The notes under the pieces were generated by a model. That model ran no database searches. It worked only from the letters and a program-made list of their open reading frames with translations, and was not told the DNA's origin. Positions 27,915 through 36,724 of a stretch of DNA of 64,000 bases are shown here, in pieces. Source of the DNA: Coriobacteriia bacterium (GTDB lineage Bacteria; Actinomycetota; Coriobacteriia; Coriobacteriales; UBA8131); assembly GCA_009783245.1 (NCBI GenBank), contig WRHL01000002.1, positions 1 to 64,000 of the forward strand, read 5' to 3'. Numbering within the stretch: position 1 is the first letter of the stretch; the number at the start of each line of letters is the position of its first letter. The position numbers and the translations under genes were made by a program.

Positions 27915-28925
27915 CTAGTTTCCTTCCGATTCCAACTCCAGCTGCTGCCCATGCGCGCAGTAGTCGTCCTGCGCCATGATGTCGCCTTCATGGTAGTAAG
28001 CCGCGCGCGCCCTACAGCCGCCGCAACCATCCTTATAGTCGCAGGTACCGCAGGCGCCGCTGTACGCCTGCGTGCGCAGGGTCTGAAACACCGCGCTGTT
28101 CTGCCAGATCACATCAAAGGGCGTCACACGCACGTCGCCCGCCTCCTCGGTCATGTACGCGCAGGGGCGCACAATGCCCTCGGATCCAATGACGCAATAG
28201 GTCAGCCCCGCCAGGCAGCCGCGACTGAAGCGCGTCTCAATGCCCAACTGCTTGGCAACCCGGGTGAACTGCGGCGCGCAGGTGGGCTTCACGTCTATGG
28301 ATACCTCGGCCTGCTTGGTCATGATGGCCCGCAGCAGCTCCTCGTTCTCGCGCACCGCAAGCGAGGTCTCTTTGATGTACACGCCACGTCCCACGGGGAT
28401 CAGAAAGAAGATGTAGTGGGCAACCGCCCCGATCTCTGCGGCAAAGTCAGTGATGGCGCAGACCTCGTCCCTGTTCCAGTCCACCACCGTGGTGTGCAGC
28501 TGGAAGGGCAGCCCCGCCTTCTTGCAGTTCTCAATACCCGCCAAGGTGAGCTTGTGGGCGTCCACAAGGCCCCTGAACTCGTCATGCTTTGCCGCGTCTA
28601 GGCTGTCTATGCTGATGCCCATGGCCACGGCGCCGCACTCCTTCAGGCGCCAGGCCACCTCCTCGGTGATGAGGATGCCGTTGGTGCCAAAGACCGGTCG
28701 CAGCCCCTTGCCAGCGGCGTAGGCGACCAGGTCGAAGATGTCCGGACGCAGCAGCGGCTCGCCGCCCGAGAAGATCATTATCTTGAAGCCGGCCTTCGCG
28801 ATCTGGTCGATCATGGTGAAGGCCTCGGCGGTTGTGAGTTCCTTCTCCTGGCTCTCGTCCGCGTCCTGGTAGCAATGCTTGCACTTGAGATTGCACTCGT
28901 TCGTGGTCATCCACGACACAATCAT
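27915..28925 (-). CDS. Radical SAM/SPASM-domain protein
   Basis: TTNECNLKCKHCYQDA (CxxxCxxC), FSGGEPLLRPD; C-terminal CGTCDYKDGCGGCRARAAYYHEGDIMAQDDYC. Start taken at MIVSWMTT. Confidence 0.9.
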   Translation of the reverse strand: MIVSWMTTNECNLKCKHCYQDADESQEKELTTAEAFTMIDQIAKAGFKIMIFSGGEPLLRPDIFDLVAYAAGKGLRPVFGTNGILITEEVAWRLKECGAVAMGISIDSLDAAKHDEFRGLVDAHKLTLAGIENCKKAGLPFQLHTTVVDWNRDEVCAITDFAAEIGAVAHYIFFLIPVGRGVYIKETSLAVRENEELLRAIMTKQAEVSIDVKPTCAPQFTRVAKQLGIETRFSRGCLAGLTYCVIGSEGIVRPCAYMTEEAGDVRVTPFDVIWQNSAVFQTLRTQAYSGACGTCDYKDGCGGCRARAAYYHEGDIMAQDDYCAHGQQLELESEGN

Positions 28926-29160
28926 GGTCGTTCCCCTCTTCCTTCCTTGGCTCCCCAGCCTCCGCGCCAAATTGCTAGCGCGCGATAACCTTTTATACAA
29001 GCGCAGAAGACTACCCTATTACGCCGCTTAACGCAATGATGTAAGCCAAGCGATTGCTGAATGGTTTCTTATGACGATAAAACCGGCTCGACCCCCACCC
29101 ATGACAACCCGGTGGCGCGGTCTCTCCTCGCCTACCGTCATCCCCCACGCGCCCCCAACT

Positions 29161-29345
29161 GGACAGAAGGGGACGGTTCTAAGGACAGAAGGGGACGGTT
29201 CAGGACAGAAGGGGACGGTTCTAAGGACAGAAGGGGACGGTTCTATTCTGGCCTTTTCAAGGCCAGAATAGAACCGTCCCCTTCTGTCCTTAGAACCGTC
29301 CCCTTCTGTCCTGAACCGTCCCTTTTGTCATACCCTTTGTCACGT
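29161..29345. repeat. Long inverted repeat made of tandem GGACAGAAGGGGACGGTTCT(A) units; 64-bp perfect arms around a 3-nt loop
   Basis: 29192-29255 is the exact reverse complement of 29259-29322; further units extend left to 29161 and a hybrid GAACCGTCCCTTTTGTCA...CCCTTTGTCAC lies to the right. Confidence 0.95.
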
Positions 29346-29444
29346 CAAGGCGCGAGGGAGACTGGCAGTGGGCGTGCGGAAACCGCGCCTCCTGCAGTCT
29401 AGCGCAAGGCGGAGACCCGTCGTTCTCGTTATCAAATAGAGCGG

Positions 29445-32120
29445 CTAACCCTGTTGCCCATCCCCGTTCTCAGTGGGATAGACCTGCTGCGACCAATGCG
29501 GAGCTGGTTGCTGAACGAACTCTGGCTGCTGTTCCCAAGGCTGAGCAGGTTGTTGGGTCGGAATGAATCCGGGTGATGTAAAGCCTCCAGGCACCTGGCC
29601 GTCAGACGGCACAAAAGCTTGCGCCGGGGCAGGCTGTGTGACGGTGAAACGCTTGACCGCAAAGTTATAGAGGGCGCTGATGCCAAAGCAGATGATGCCG
29701 CCTCCGATGAAGGCCACAACACGCATGATGGTATTCAGCGCGCCCAGGTCGAAGAGCACCAGTTTGAGCACACAGAGGATGACTATCACCAGGCCATACA
29801 GGCGCAGAGAGCGGACGCGGGACCAGAAGCCCAGAGCGATGATGAGCAGGGCTATGACCATGCTTGCGAGGCTGAGCACATAGGGCTGGTCGAACCAGTT
29901 GGTCAAGCCAGCGATGCAGCTGAGGAGCAGGCAGTGGATGGCTAGTGCGCTGAGGGCCTCGATGTCGGAGTTGGGAAGACGCATCCCCGGAGTGCGTAAA
30001 GCTGCGGTGTTTGCCTGTGCGGCCAGGCGGATACGACTGAGGATGAGAAGGAGCGCCATCGCCACTGCAATCAGGTGGAAGACTGCGGCGAGGGTGTTGG
30101 TGTAGGCCAGGTTGTTGAAGGAGAACTCTATGCTGAGGAGGAAGTAGAGGAGGTACTCGTTGATCCTGAAGAAGATCTTTGGCGTGTCTTGCCTGGTCAG
30201 ATGCAGGATGAGCAGTATGGCGATGCAGAGCAGTTCCATGAGGGCCAACGAGGAGGCGATGTCACTATTCCACAGGATGACTACCAAGGATAGCTCAAAG
30301 AACACCAGTGTGGTGAGCTTGAACGCCAGTTTGAAGTTATTGCTCTTTGTGGGGCCGAACTGCCGATAGGCAAGGTAGGAGAGGCCCAGGAGAATTGCGA
30401 GATAGATAAAGGGAAAGACCAGCGATAGGGCGGCAGAGAGCGTACCTGAGCCTGTAACCAAGCCAAACAAACCAAACTGCGAGAGGGATGTAAAGCCTGA
30501 TACCAGCTGATAGAGGGCATCGATCAGAAGCAGGATAAAGGCCACATGGCCGTATATCTGTGAGTTATTCAGCTTCCTGAGAAGCAGGCAGAAGAGTGCA
30601 GGCAGGGCAAGGAGTAGAAGGCTGGGGCCTGCCGCATGATGATAGTCGTGGAAAAGCAGGTTAATGGAAAGTACAAGGCAGGAGAATGCGAGCAGGGAGA
30701 GGTTGGTTGTGAGGTTGAGGGTTTGGCTGGAATCGCTCTTCTTACGCAAGAGCGTGTTCAGCAAGAGAACTGCAAAGATGACTATCAGAGCCGCTATGGT
30801 TCCTGCAAGAAAGGATCCGTAGCTGCTGGGGTGCGAATAGAGGAGCTCATACAGCTTGGCGGAGAGTGCCGCGATATTGGCTACCAGTGACGATCCCCAG
30901 AGCAAGAGGTTCAGCAATTGAAGGATCACCTGTGCACTGGAATTCTGAACGCGGGCAATGGACTTGAGCAGAAGGTAAGCCAAAACGCAGCTGCAGATGA
31001 ACTGCAGGATGAATCCAAGAGAGAACACTATTGTGGGTAGGAGGGAAGCCGAGCCGGGGTCTACCCAGATGAGGTTCCTCCACATGAATAGTGAGGCGTA
31101 CACGGTTATTGCCAGGGAGGCAAAGAGGCTGAACCGGTACATCTTCTTGCACCAGAGGATGCTGCCAGCTACTATGAAGACCGTTGAGACAAGCTGATAG
31201 GCTAAAAGCAGCAACAGCGTGCTCTCATTAGACAGGGCAACGGTATAGCCAAAGCAAACCGAGAGTATCATGCCAACATGAGCGATAACCCCCATGAGAA
31301 GTGACTGAGTCTGCTTCATAACGAGAAGGGCGGCGGCAAGCCAGGCCAGTAGGAGCACAAGGGCAACTATGTCGTTGAGCAGATTGAAGTACAGGTGCGT
31401 CATCTGAATGGCAATGAAGAACGCCCCGCAACCGGTGCCCAACAACGCCTTGGTGAAGTTGTTGTTGTAGCGCCTGTTCAGCAGGAAGCCGGGAACGGCC
31501 AGCACGGCGCAGAGAATGAACATAAGGGCGACCTTCATGAGGTCGTTGAGCAGAGGGACCACCAGGAAACCCAGGAAGATCAGGCCGAGAAACACCAGGA
31601 CGGAGGCGACAATACCTACGATGTTCTTGCCGAACAGGTTCTCCAGGGAGCGGCTGGGGGCCTTTGCGGGTTGAGGGGGTGCGGGATATATCGCTTGATT
31701 CGGCATTGGAGGAGGCGTGGGCGCCTGCAGGGGTTGAGGCATGGGCATTGGCTGTTGCCAAGGGATTGGAACAGGCTGATGCATGGGCATCTGCTGGGGG
31801 ATTGGCATAGGTTGCGGCATGGGCGTTGGCTGTTGCCAAGGGATTGGAACAGGCTGATGCATGGGCATCTGCTGGGGGATTGGCATAGGTTGCGGCATGG
31901 GCATCTGCTGGGGGATTGGAACAGGTTGTGGCGTCGGCACATGCTGCTGGTATGGAGGTAAAGGCACTGACAGATCCTGGGAGTTATATGGTGTTTGAGC
32001 CTGACGCTTCAGATTATTTATCTGGCGCTCCAATGAATTGAATCGCACTACGATGACAACCACTATGACAAGGATGGCAACAACACCCAAACAGAGGAAA
32101 GCTCCAAGAATAGTATCCAT
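29445..32120 (-). CDS. DUF2339-like multi-pass membrane protein
   Basis: 891 aa, many TM segments; N-terminal TM, then Pro/Met/Gln-rich linker, then SLENLFGKNIVGIVASVLVFLGLIFLG. Confidence 0.8.
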   Translation of the reverse strand: MDTILGAFLCLGVVAILVIVVVIVVRFNSLERQINNLKRQAQTPYNSQDLSVPLPPYQQHVPTPQPVPIPQQMPMPQPMPIPQQMPMHQPVPIPWQQPTPMPQPMPIPQQMPMHQPVPIPWQQPMPMPQPLQAPTPPPMPNQAIYPAPPQPAKAPSRSLENLFGKNIVGIVASVLVFLGLIFLGFLVVPLLNDLMKVALMFILCAVLAVPGFLLNRRYNNNFTKALLGTGCGAFFIAIQMTHLYFNLLNDIVALVLLLAWLAAALLVMKQTQSLLMGVIAHVGMILSVCFGYTVALSNESTLLLLLAYQLVSTVFIVAGSILWCKKMYRFSLFASLAITVYASLFMWRNLIWVDPGSASLLPTIVFSLGFILQFICSCVLAYLLLKSIARVQNSSAQVILQLLNLLLWGSSLVANIAALSAKLYELLYSHPSSYGSFLAGTIAALIVIFAVLLLNTLLRKKSDSSQTLNLTTNLSLLAFSCLVLSINLLFHDYHHAAGPSLLLLALPALFCLLLRKLNNSQIYGHVAFILLLIDALYQLVSGFTSLSQFGLFGLVTGSGTLSAALSLVFPFIYLAILLGLSYLAYRQFGPTKSNNFKLAFKLTTLVFFELSLVVILWNSDIASSLALMELLCIAILLILHLTRQDTPKIFFRINEYLLYFLLSIEFSFNNLAYTNTLAAVFHLIAVAMALLLILSRIRLAAQANTAALRTPGMRLPNSDIEALSALAIHCLLLSCIAGLTNWFDQPYVLSLASMVIALLIIALGFWSRVRSLRLYGLVIVILCVLKLVLFDLGALNTIMRVVAFIGGGIICFGISALYNFAVKRFTVTQPAPAQAFVPSDGQVPGGFTSPGFIPTQQPAQPWEQQPEFVQQPAPHWSQQVYPTENGDGQQG
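31738..31925. repeat. In-frame 78-bp tandem repeat (about 2.4 copies) encoding a P/M/Q-rich linker
   Basis: 31738-31815 and 31816-31893 nearly identical (GGCATGGGC[A/G]TTGGCTGTTGCCAAGGGATTGG...), with a partial third copy. Confidence 0.9.
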
Positions 32121-32167
32121 ACCTGCTCCTTAAGGCCTTTCATACTCAGTGATGTTACAATTCTACT

Positions 32168-33010
32168 ATGAAAGGAACTATGCTTAAACGCGCTCTCGCT
32201 GTTATTGCGGCCTTCGCCTTGCTGACGCAGGCTGCCTGTACCCCAACTGAAGTGAGCCTGGCTGACCCTGCGCCGCTGGATACCGATGTGCTCACCGACA
32301 CCCAGATGACACCTGAATCCCTTGCCGTCGAACAGGGCGACGAGTCCGAAACTTCTCTTGGTGAAGAGGAGTCAGCTGAGGCAGAAGCTGAGGAGGAAGA
32401 GGAAGAGAAGGCAGAGGAGCCGTCGGAAGGCGAAGAGACAAGCAGGTCCCCTGTCGAGCTGAACATCATAACCGATTTCCGCAGTAACTTTGTACATGGC
32501 GATAAAGACGCAGCCCATCAGAAATACATCATGCTGCACGACACCGAAGGTTGGTCGAGCCCTGCGAATACCATCGATTGGTGGGACAGCAACGGCAATC
32601 TTGTCGCCGCCCATTTCATTGTTGGCACCGATGGAGCTGTCTACCAATGTGTTCCCCTGGATAAGATCGCCCACCATGCCGGCTACGGAGACACCGGCCA
32701 CAATGCGTATTACGGTATCTCTGAGGATGGCCGAGACGATATGAAAGGGACGGTCTGGGTTGGCAGTTGGGCCTCTGACTATGGGATGAATGCCTGGTCC
32801 ATTGGCATCGAGATGGTGCACGTGGGCGGCTCTGGTGACTACCCCCAGGCACAGCTCGACGCCCTGGACGCACTTATCGCCTATATCGACGGTTATTACG
32901 GCTTCCAAAGCACCATCATCGACCATAAAGCCTGGCGCAGCGGAAACTCCGACACCTCACCGGAATTTGCCGGCTACCTCTGGAACTACCAGAACTACCG
33001 CCACCACTGA
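32168..33010 (+). CDS. N-acetylmuramoyl-L-alanine amidase (Amidase_2-like) lipoprotein with acidic linker
   Basis: Lipobox LTQAAC; YIMLHDTEGWSSPANTIDWWDSNGNLVAAHFIVGTDGAVYQCVPLDKIAHHAGYGDTGHNAYYGI. Confidence 0.85.
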   Translation: MKGTMLKRALAVIAAFALLTQAACTPTEVSLADPAPLDTDVLTDTQMTPESLAVEQGDESETSLGEEESAEAEAEEEEEEKAEEPSEGEETSRSPVELNIITDFRSNFVHGDKDAAHQKYIMLHDTEGWSSPANTIDWWDSNGNLVAAHFIVGTDGAVYQCVPLDKIAHHAGYGDTGHNAYYGISEDGRDDMKGTVWVGSWASDYGMNAWSIGIEMVHVGGSGDYPQAQLDALDALIAYIDGYYGFQSTIIDHKAWRSGNSDTSPEFAGYLWNYQNYRHH

Positions 33011-33028
33011 ACCGTCCTCTTCTGTCCC

Positions 33029-36000
33029 CTACCGCAGTTCCAGCAGCAGGTTGATCAACGCGCTCAGCAGTCCTACACCTGCCTGAACGGGATACATCAG
33101 GCGTTGGGATTTCACCAGATATAGCCCGCCACGCGCCTTGAGGGCAGCAGCCTGCTCAGCGGAAAGCTCCAGGGGCTCCAGCACCAGCTTGCCGCGCTGC
33201 AGGGCGACGCTGGTGATGCCCAGCTCGCCAGCCAGCGCCTTGGCGCGAGCCCGGTCGACCAGGTTCTGTGCCGGTGCAGGTAGGGCGCCGTAGCCCCCCA
33301 CCAGCGCGGCTTCTATGCCTACAACCGCGTCCTCATCGGCGGCCGCGGCCAAACGCCTATAGAACAGCACCCGCTCATCGGCGGCCGCAACGTATTCCTC
33401 GGGCAGAAGGAAGGCAACCGGCAGGTCGATGCGCACCTCGGGATAGGCCACCTCATCCCTGGCGTCTTCGGCGCCACCGGCGCGTGCCGCTAAAACGGCC
33501 TCCTGCAACATGGAGGCGAACAGATCAAAGCCTACGGCTGAGAGCATCCCGTGTTGCTCGGCACCCAAAAGCGAGCCGGCCCCACGGATCTCCAAATCGC
33601 GCATGGCTATCTTCATGCCCGAGCCCAGGCCCTGGAACTCATCTATGGCAGTCAGCCGCTCAACCGCCTCTTCTGTCAGCACATTCTGCGACGGGAACAA
33701 GAAGAACGCATAAGCCTGGGCGTGCGAGCGCCCCACGCGCCCCTTGAGCTGGTAGAGCTGTGCCAGTCCCAGACGCTGTGAGTCCTCTATGATCAGCGTG
33801 TTGGTGTGCGGGTTGTCCAGACCACTCTCGATGATGGTGGTTGCCACCAACACGTCGAACTCGTTGGCGGCGAAGTCCTCCATCACAGCCTCCAGCTGCG
33901 TGCCGCTCAGCTTGCCATGCGCTACGCCTATGCGCGCCTCCGGAGCCGTTGCCACCACCCGCGCCACTGCGTCGTCGATGCTCTTCACGCGATTGGACAC
34001 GTAATACACCTGCCCGCCCCGCTCCATCTCTCGCCGGATCGCCGCGCTGACCACGTCCTCGTCCCACTCCCCTACGTGCACGTGGATGGGCGTACGGCTT
34101 GCCGGCGGCGTGTCGATCAGCGACATGTCGCGCACTCCGCTTATGGCCATCTGCATGGTCCGCGGTATGGGCGTGGCAGAAAGCGTCAGCACGTCCACCT
34201 GCTCACGCATGCTCTTGAGGTGCTCCTTGTGCTGCACGCCAAAGCGCTGCTCCTCGTCCACCACAATCAGCCCCAGGTCCTTGGGGTTGACATCTGACGA
34301 TAAAAGCCGGTGCGTTCCCACCAACACATCCACTGTACCTGTAGCAAACCCCTCCAGTATCTTCTTCTGCTGACTGGGGGTGCGAAAACGGCTGAGCACC
34401 TCCACGTTGACGGCAAAGCGCTCAAAGCGCTCCAGAAAGGTGAGGTAGTGCTGCTGCGCCAGGATGGTGGTGGGGCAAAGCAGCATGACCTGCTTACCAC
34501 TCTGAACGGCCTTGAAGGCCGCCCGCAGTGCGACCTCGGTCTTGCCAAAGCCCACATCGCCACATATCAGGCGATCCATGGGCCGCGCTGACTCCATATC
34601 TGCTTTTACATCAGCGATGGCCGCCAGTTGATCGGCGGTCTCCTCATAGGGAAAGGCCAGTTCCATCTCATATTGCAGGTCGTTGTCTTGCGTATAGGCG
34701 TAACCCTGCGCCGTGCTGCGGCGTGCATAGAGGTCTACCAGGTCAAAGGCCAGCTTGTGAGCCGCCTTGCGCGCCTTGCCGGTGGCTCGCGACCAGTCGC
34801 TGGTGTTCAAGCGGGTCAGACGTGGTGCGGAACTCTCGGGCCCCACATAGCGCGTTATCTTGTCTATCTGCTCCACCGGCGTAAAGAGCTTGTCGCCATG
34901 GGCGTATTCCAGGTAGAGGTAGTCTCGCTCGATGCCGGCGACCTCCTGCCTGACAATCTCCTTGAAAAGCGCGATGCCGTGGGTGGCGTGCACCACATAG
35001 TCCCCCGGCTTGTAGGGGAAGGTCAGCGACGTGGGGTCTACCGCCCGGCGCGAGCGCCCTCTGCGCGAGACCGCCTGCGAACCGCTGCCCTCGCTCAGGG
35101 AGAGCAGGCCGATCTGCGCTGCTGGGATGATGAGCGAGGTCGCAAAATCCATGTCGACGATGTTCAGCACCGTCCTGCTCAGCTCACCTGCGCCCTGCAT
35201 CCAGCCCTGCGCCTCGCCCTTCACCTCGCCCATCACCTCGCCCTTGCCCTCAGCCCTACTGTCGCCCTTGCCCTGCGTCTGGAACTCTGCAAAGGGAAGA
35301 TGGGCATCGCTTAAGACCAGCTCAGCCCCTGCGCGTGCGCGACGGTCCGCTATGCCCAGCACCGGAAGGAACCTTGAGGCCAGAAGCGAGCGAACGCTTG
35401 CTGCTAGCCGCTCGTCTGAGGAGGTATCGGCGTGCTTGACCTCCAGCCGGGCATCAAGGTTGGCGCCCCCGCTGATCAGCGAGAGCAGGGTCAGCCGCTG
35501 CTGGGTCCCAAAGTCCAGCTGGGCGGGATGCATATACAGGTCCTCCAGCGGGGCTCGCGCCAGCTTGGCTGATGCCTCCAGCTCCTCAAAGTAGCGCAGG
35601 CTGTCGTCTATAAGCGAGCGAGGTTCGATAAGCGCGACCATGGCCGAGTCATGCAGATAAGCCAGAGGCGTTACGCAATCCGTATAGAGGTAGGGCAGGT
35701 AGCGATCCAGCTCGTTGAAGAAGACACCCTGCCCGATCTGCTCCGCGTGTTGCAGCACCTGCGCTGGTAGCTTGGCAGCCGCAGCGCCGGTTAAAAGCGG
35801 TATCTCTCTCAGCGCCCGCGCCCTGGTCTTCTTATTGAGAGCCAACTCTCGCGCCGGGTAGATGTCCACGCTATCCAACATGCCGATGGACTGGCCGGTA
35901 GCAGGGACCAGCCGCCTGATGACCTCCACAAACTCGCCAAAGAGCTCCACACGCACGGGATAGGAGTGCCCGGCGGGATAGATATCCAGCGTGTCGCCGT

Positions 36001-36655
36001 GCAGAGCAAAACTACCCGGCTGCTCGGCGCGGTCCAGTTTATCCAGGCGCTCATAACCCCTGCTTACGAGAAGGGCGCTTAACCCATCGTAGCTAGCCTC
36101 GGCGGAGAGCTCCTCTCCCGCCACAAAGCACAACGGCGCAAAGACACTTGTGGATGTGACAAAGGGGACGGTCCCTTTTGTCACATCTTCAGACTTGACA
36201 AAAGGGACCGTCCCCTTTGTCACATCCGTCCCCCTTGTCACAGGGGGTGGCACCAGCCGCAGCAATGAGCGAGCGCTGGCAACAACCACGCCCGGCTCGC
36301 CTTCTGCCAGCGACTGGATGGCCCGAGCCCGTTGCCCAACCTGCTGCACGTGCTTGAACTCCCTAGGCAGATCTCTCCAGGGCAGATCGGTGCGCAAAGG
36401 CAGCTGCATCACTGCATCATTGCCTAACCAGACGGCAAGGTCCCGCGCGAACAGATAGGCCGCCTCCTCACCAGAGACCACCACCAGTATCGGTCGCGGG
36501 TCTTTAGCATAGGTGGCTGCCAACAGGAAAGGCCGTGCAGACAAGGGCACGCCTATGACCACGTCTCGCCCCGTCTCAAGCTTTGCCGCCAGCGTATCCA
36601 GCGCCTTGCATGCAAAAAGCGCCTCGGCAAGCCTCTGAATCAACATCTGCGACAA
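33029..36655 (-). CDS. mfd: Transcription-repair coupling factor
   Basis: 1208 aa; RLICGDVGFGKTEVALRAAFKAVQSGKQVMLLCPTTILAQQHYLTF, VDEEQRFGVQHKEHLK, LSATPIPRTMQMAISGVRDMSLIDTPP, QLYQLKGRVGRS. Confidence 0.96.
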   Translation of the reverse strand: MSQMLIQRLAEALFACKALDTLAAKLETGRDVVIGVPLSARPFLLAATYAKDPRPILVVVSGEEAAYLFARDLAVWLGNDAVMQLPLRTDLPWRDLPREFKHVQQVGQRARAIQSLAEGEPGVVVASARSLLRLVPPPVTRGTDVTKGTVPFVKSEDVTKGTVPFVTSTSVFAPLCFVAGEELSAEASYDGLSALLVSRGYERLDKLDRAEQPGSFALHGDTLDIYPAGHSYPVRVELFGEFVEVIRRLVPATGQSIGMLDSVDIYPARELALNKKTRARALREIPLLTGAAAAKLPAQVLQHAEQIGQGVFFNELDRYLPYLYTDCVTPLAYLHDSAMVALIEPRSLIDDSLRYFEELEASAKLARAPLEDLYMHPAQLDFGTQQRLTLLSLISGGANLDARLEVKHADTSSDERLAASVRSLLASRFLPVLGIADRRARAGAELVLSDAHLPFAEFQTQGKGDSRAEGKGEVMGEVKGEAQGWMQGAGELSRTVLNIVDMDFATSLIIPAAQIGLLSLSEGSGSQAVSRRGRSRRAVDPTSLTFPYKPGDYVVHATHGIALFKEIVRQEVAGIERDYLYLEYAHGDKLFTPVEQIDKITRYVGPESSAPRLTRLNTSDWSRATGKARKAAHKLAFDLVDLYARRSTAQGYAYTQDNDLQYEMELAFPYEETADQLAAIADVKADMESARPMDRLICGDVGFGKTEVALRAAFKAVQSGKQVMLLCPTTILAQQHYLTFLERFERFAVNVEVLSRFRTPSQQKKILEGFATGTVDVLVGTHRLLSSDVNPKDLGLIVVDEEQRFGVQHKEHLKSMREQVDVLTLSATPIPRTMQMAISGVRDMSLIDTPPASRTPIHVHVGEWDEDVVSAAIRREMERGGQVYYVSNRVKSIDDAVARVVATAPEARIGVAHGKLSGTQLEAVMEDFAANEFDVLVATTIIESGLDNPHTNTLIIEDSQRLGLAQLYQLKGRVGRSHAQAYAFFLFPSQNVLTEEAVERLTAIDEFQGLGSGMKIAMRDLEIRGAGSLLGAEQHGMLSAVGFDLFASMLQEAVLAARAGGAEDARDEVAYPEVRIDLPVAFLLPEEYVAAADERVLFYRRLAAAADEDAVVGIEAALVGGYGALPAPAQNLVDRARAKALAGELGITSVALQRGKLVLEPLELSAEQAAALKARGGLYLVKSQRLMYPVQAGVGLLSALINLLLELR
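36152..36227. repeat. REPIN-like palindromic element inside mfd (two inverted 27-bp copies, 12-bp spacer, GGATG/CATCC ends)
   Basis: Copies 36157-36183 and 36196-36222 in opposite orientation; encodes DVTKGTVPFVKSEDVTKGTVPFVTS in Mfd. Confidence 0.95.
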
Positions 36656-36692
36656 AACACGCCCTTCTCGTTATCAACGAAAACGCCAAAAG

Positions 36693-36715
36693 CCCGCAAA
36701 GTCTATCCTTGCGGG
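36693..36715 (-). terminator. Candidate intrinsic terminator/attenuator hairpin in the mfd 5' region
   Basis: Minus strand reads CCCGCAA-GGATAGACT-TTGCGGG-CTTTTGGCGTTTT, about 40 nt upstream of the mfd start. Confidence 0.45.
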
Positions 36716-36724
36716 TTAAGGGCA

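Noticed and set aside
29061-29402. 113-aa ORF rich in TEGDGSKDRRGRF
   Set aside because: Translation of the intergenic GGACAGAAGGGGACGG repeat array; no independent coding evidence.
36665-36680. Recurring TTCTCGTTAT motif (29425, 36667, 42052)
   Set aside because: Three short matches in AT-rich gaps; too short to distinguish from chance or promoter-like sequence.
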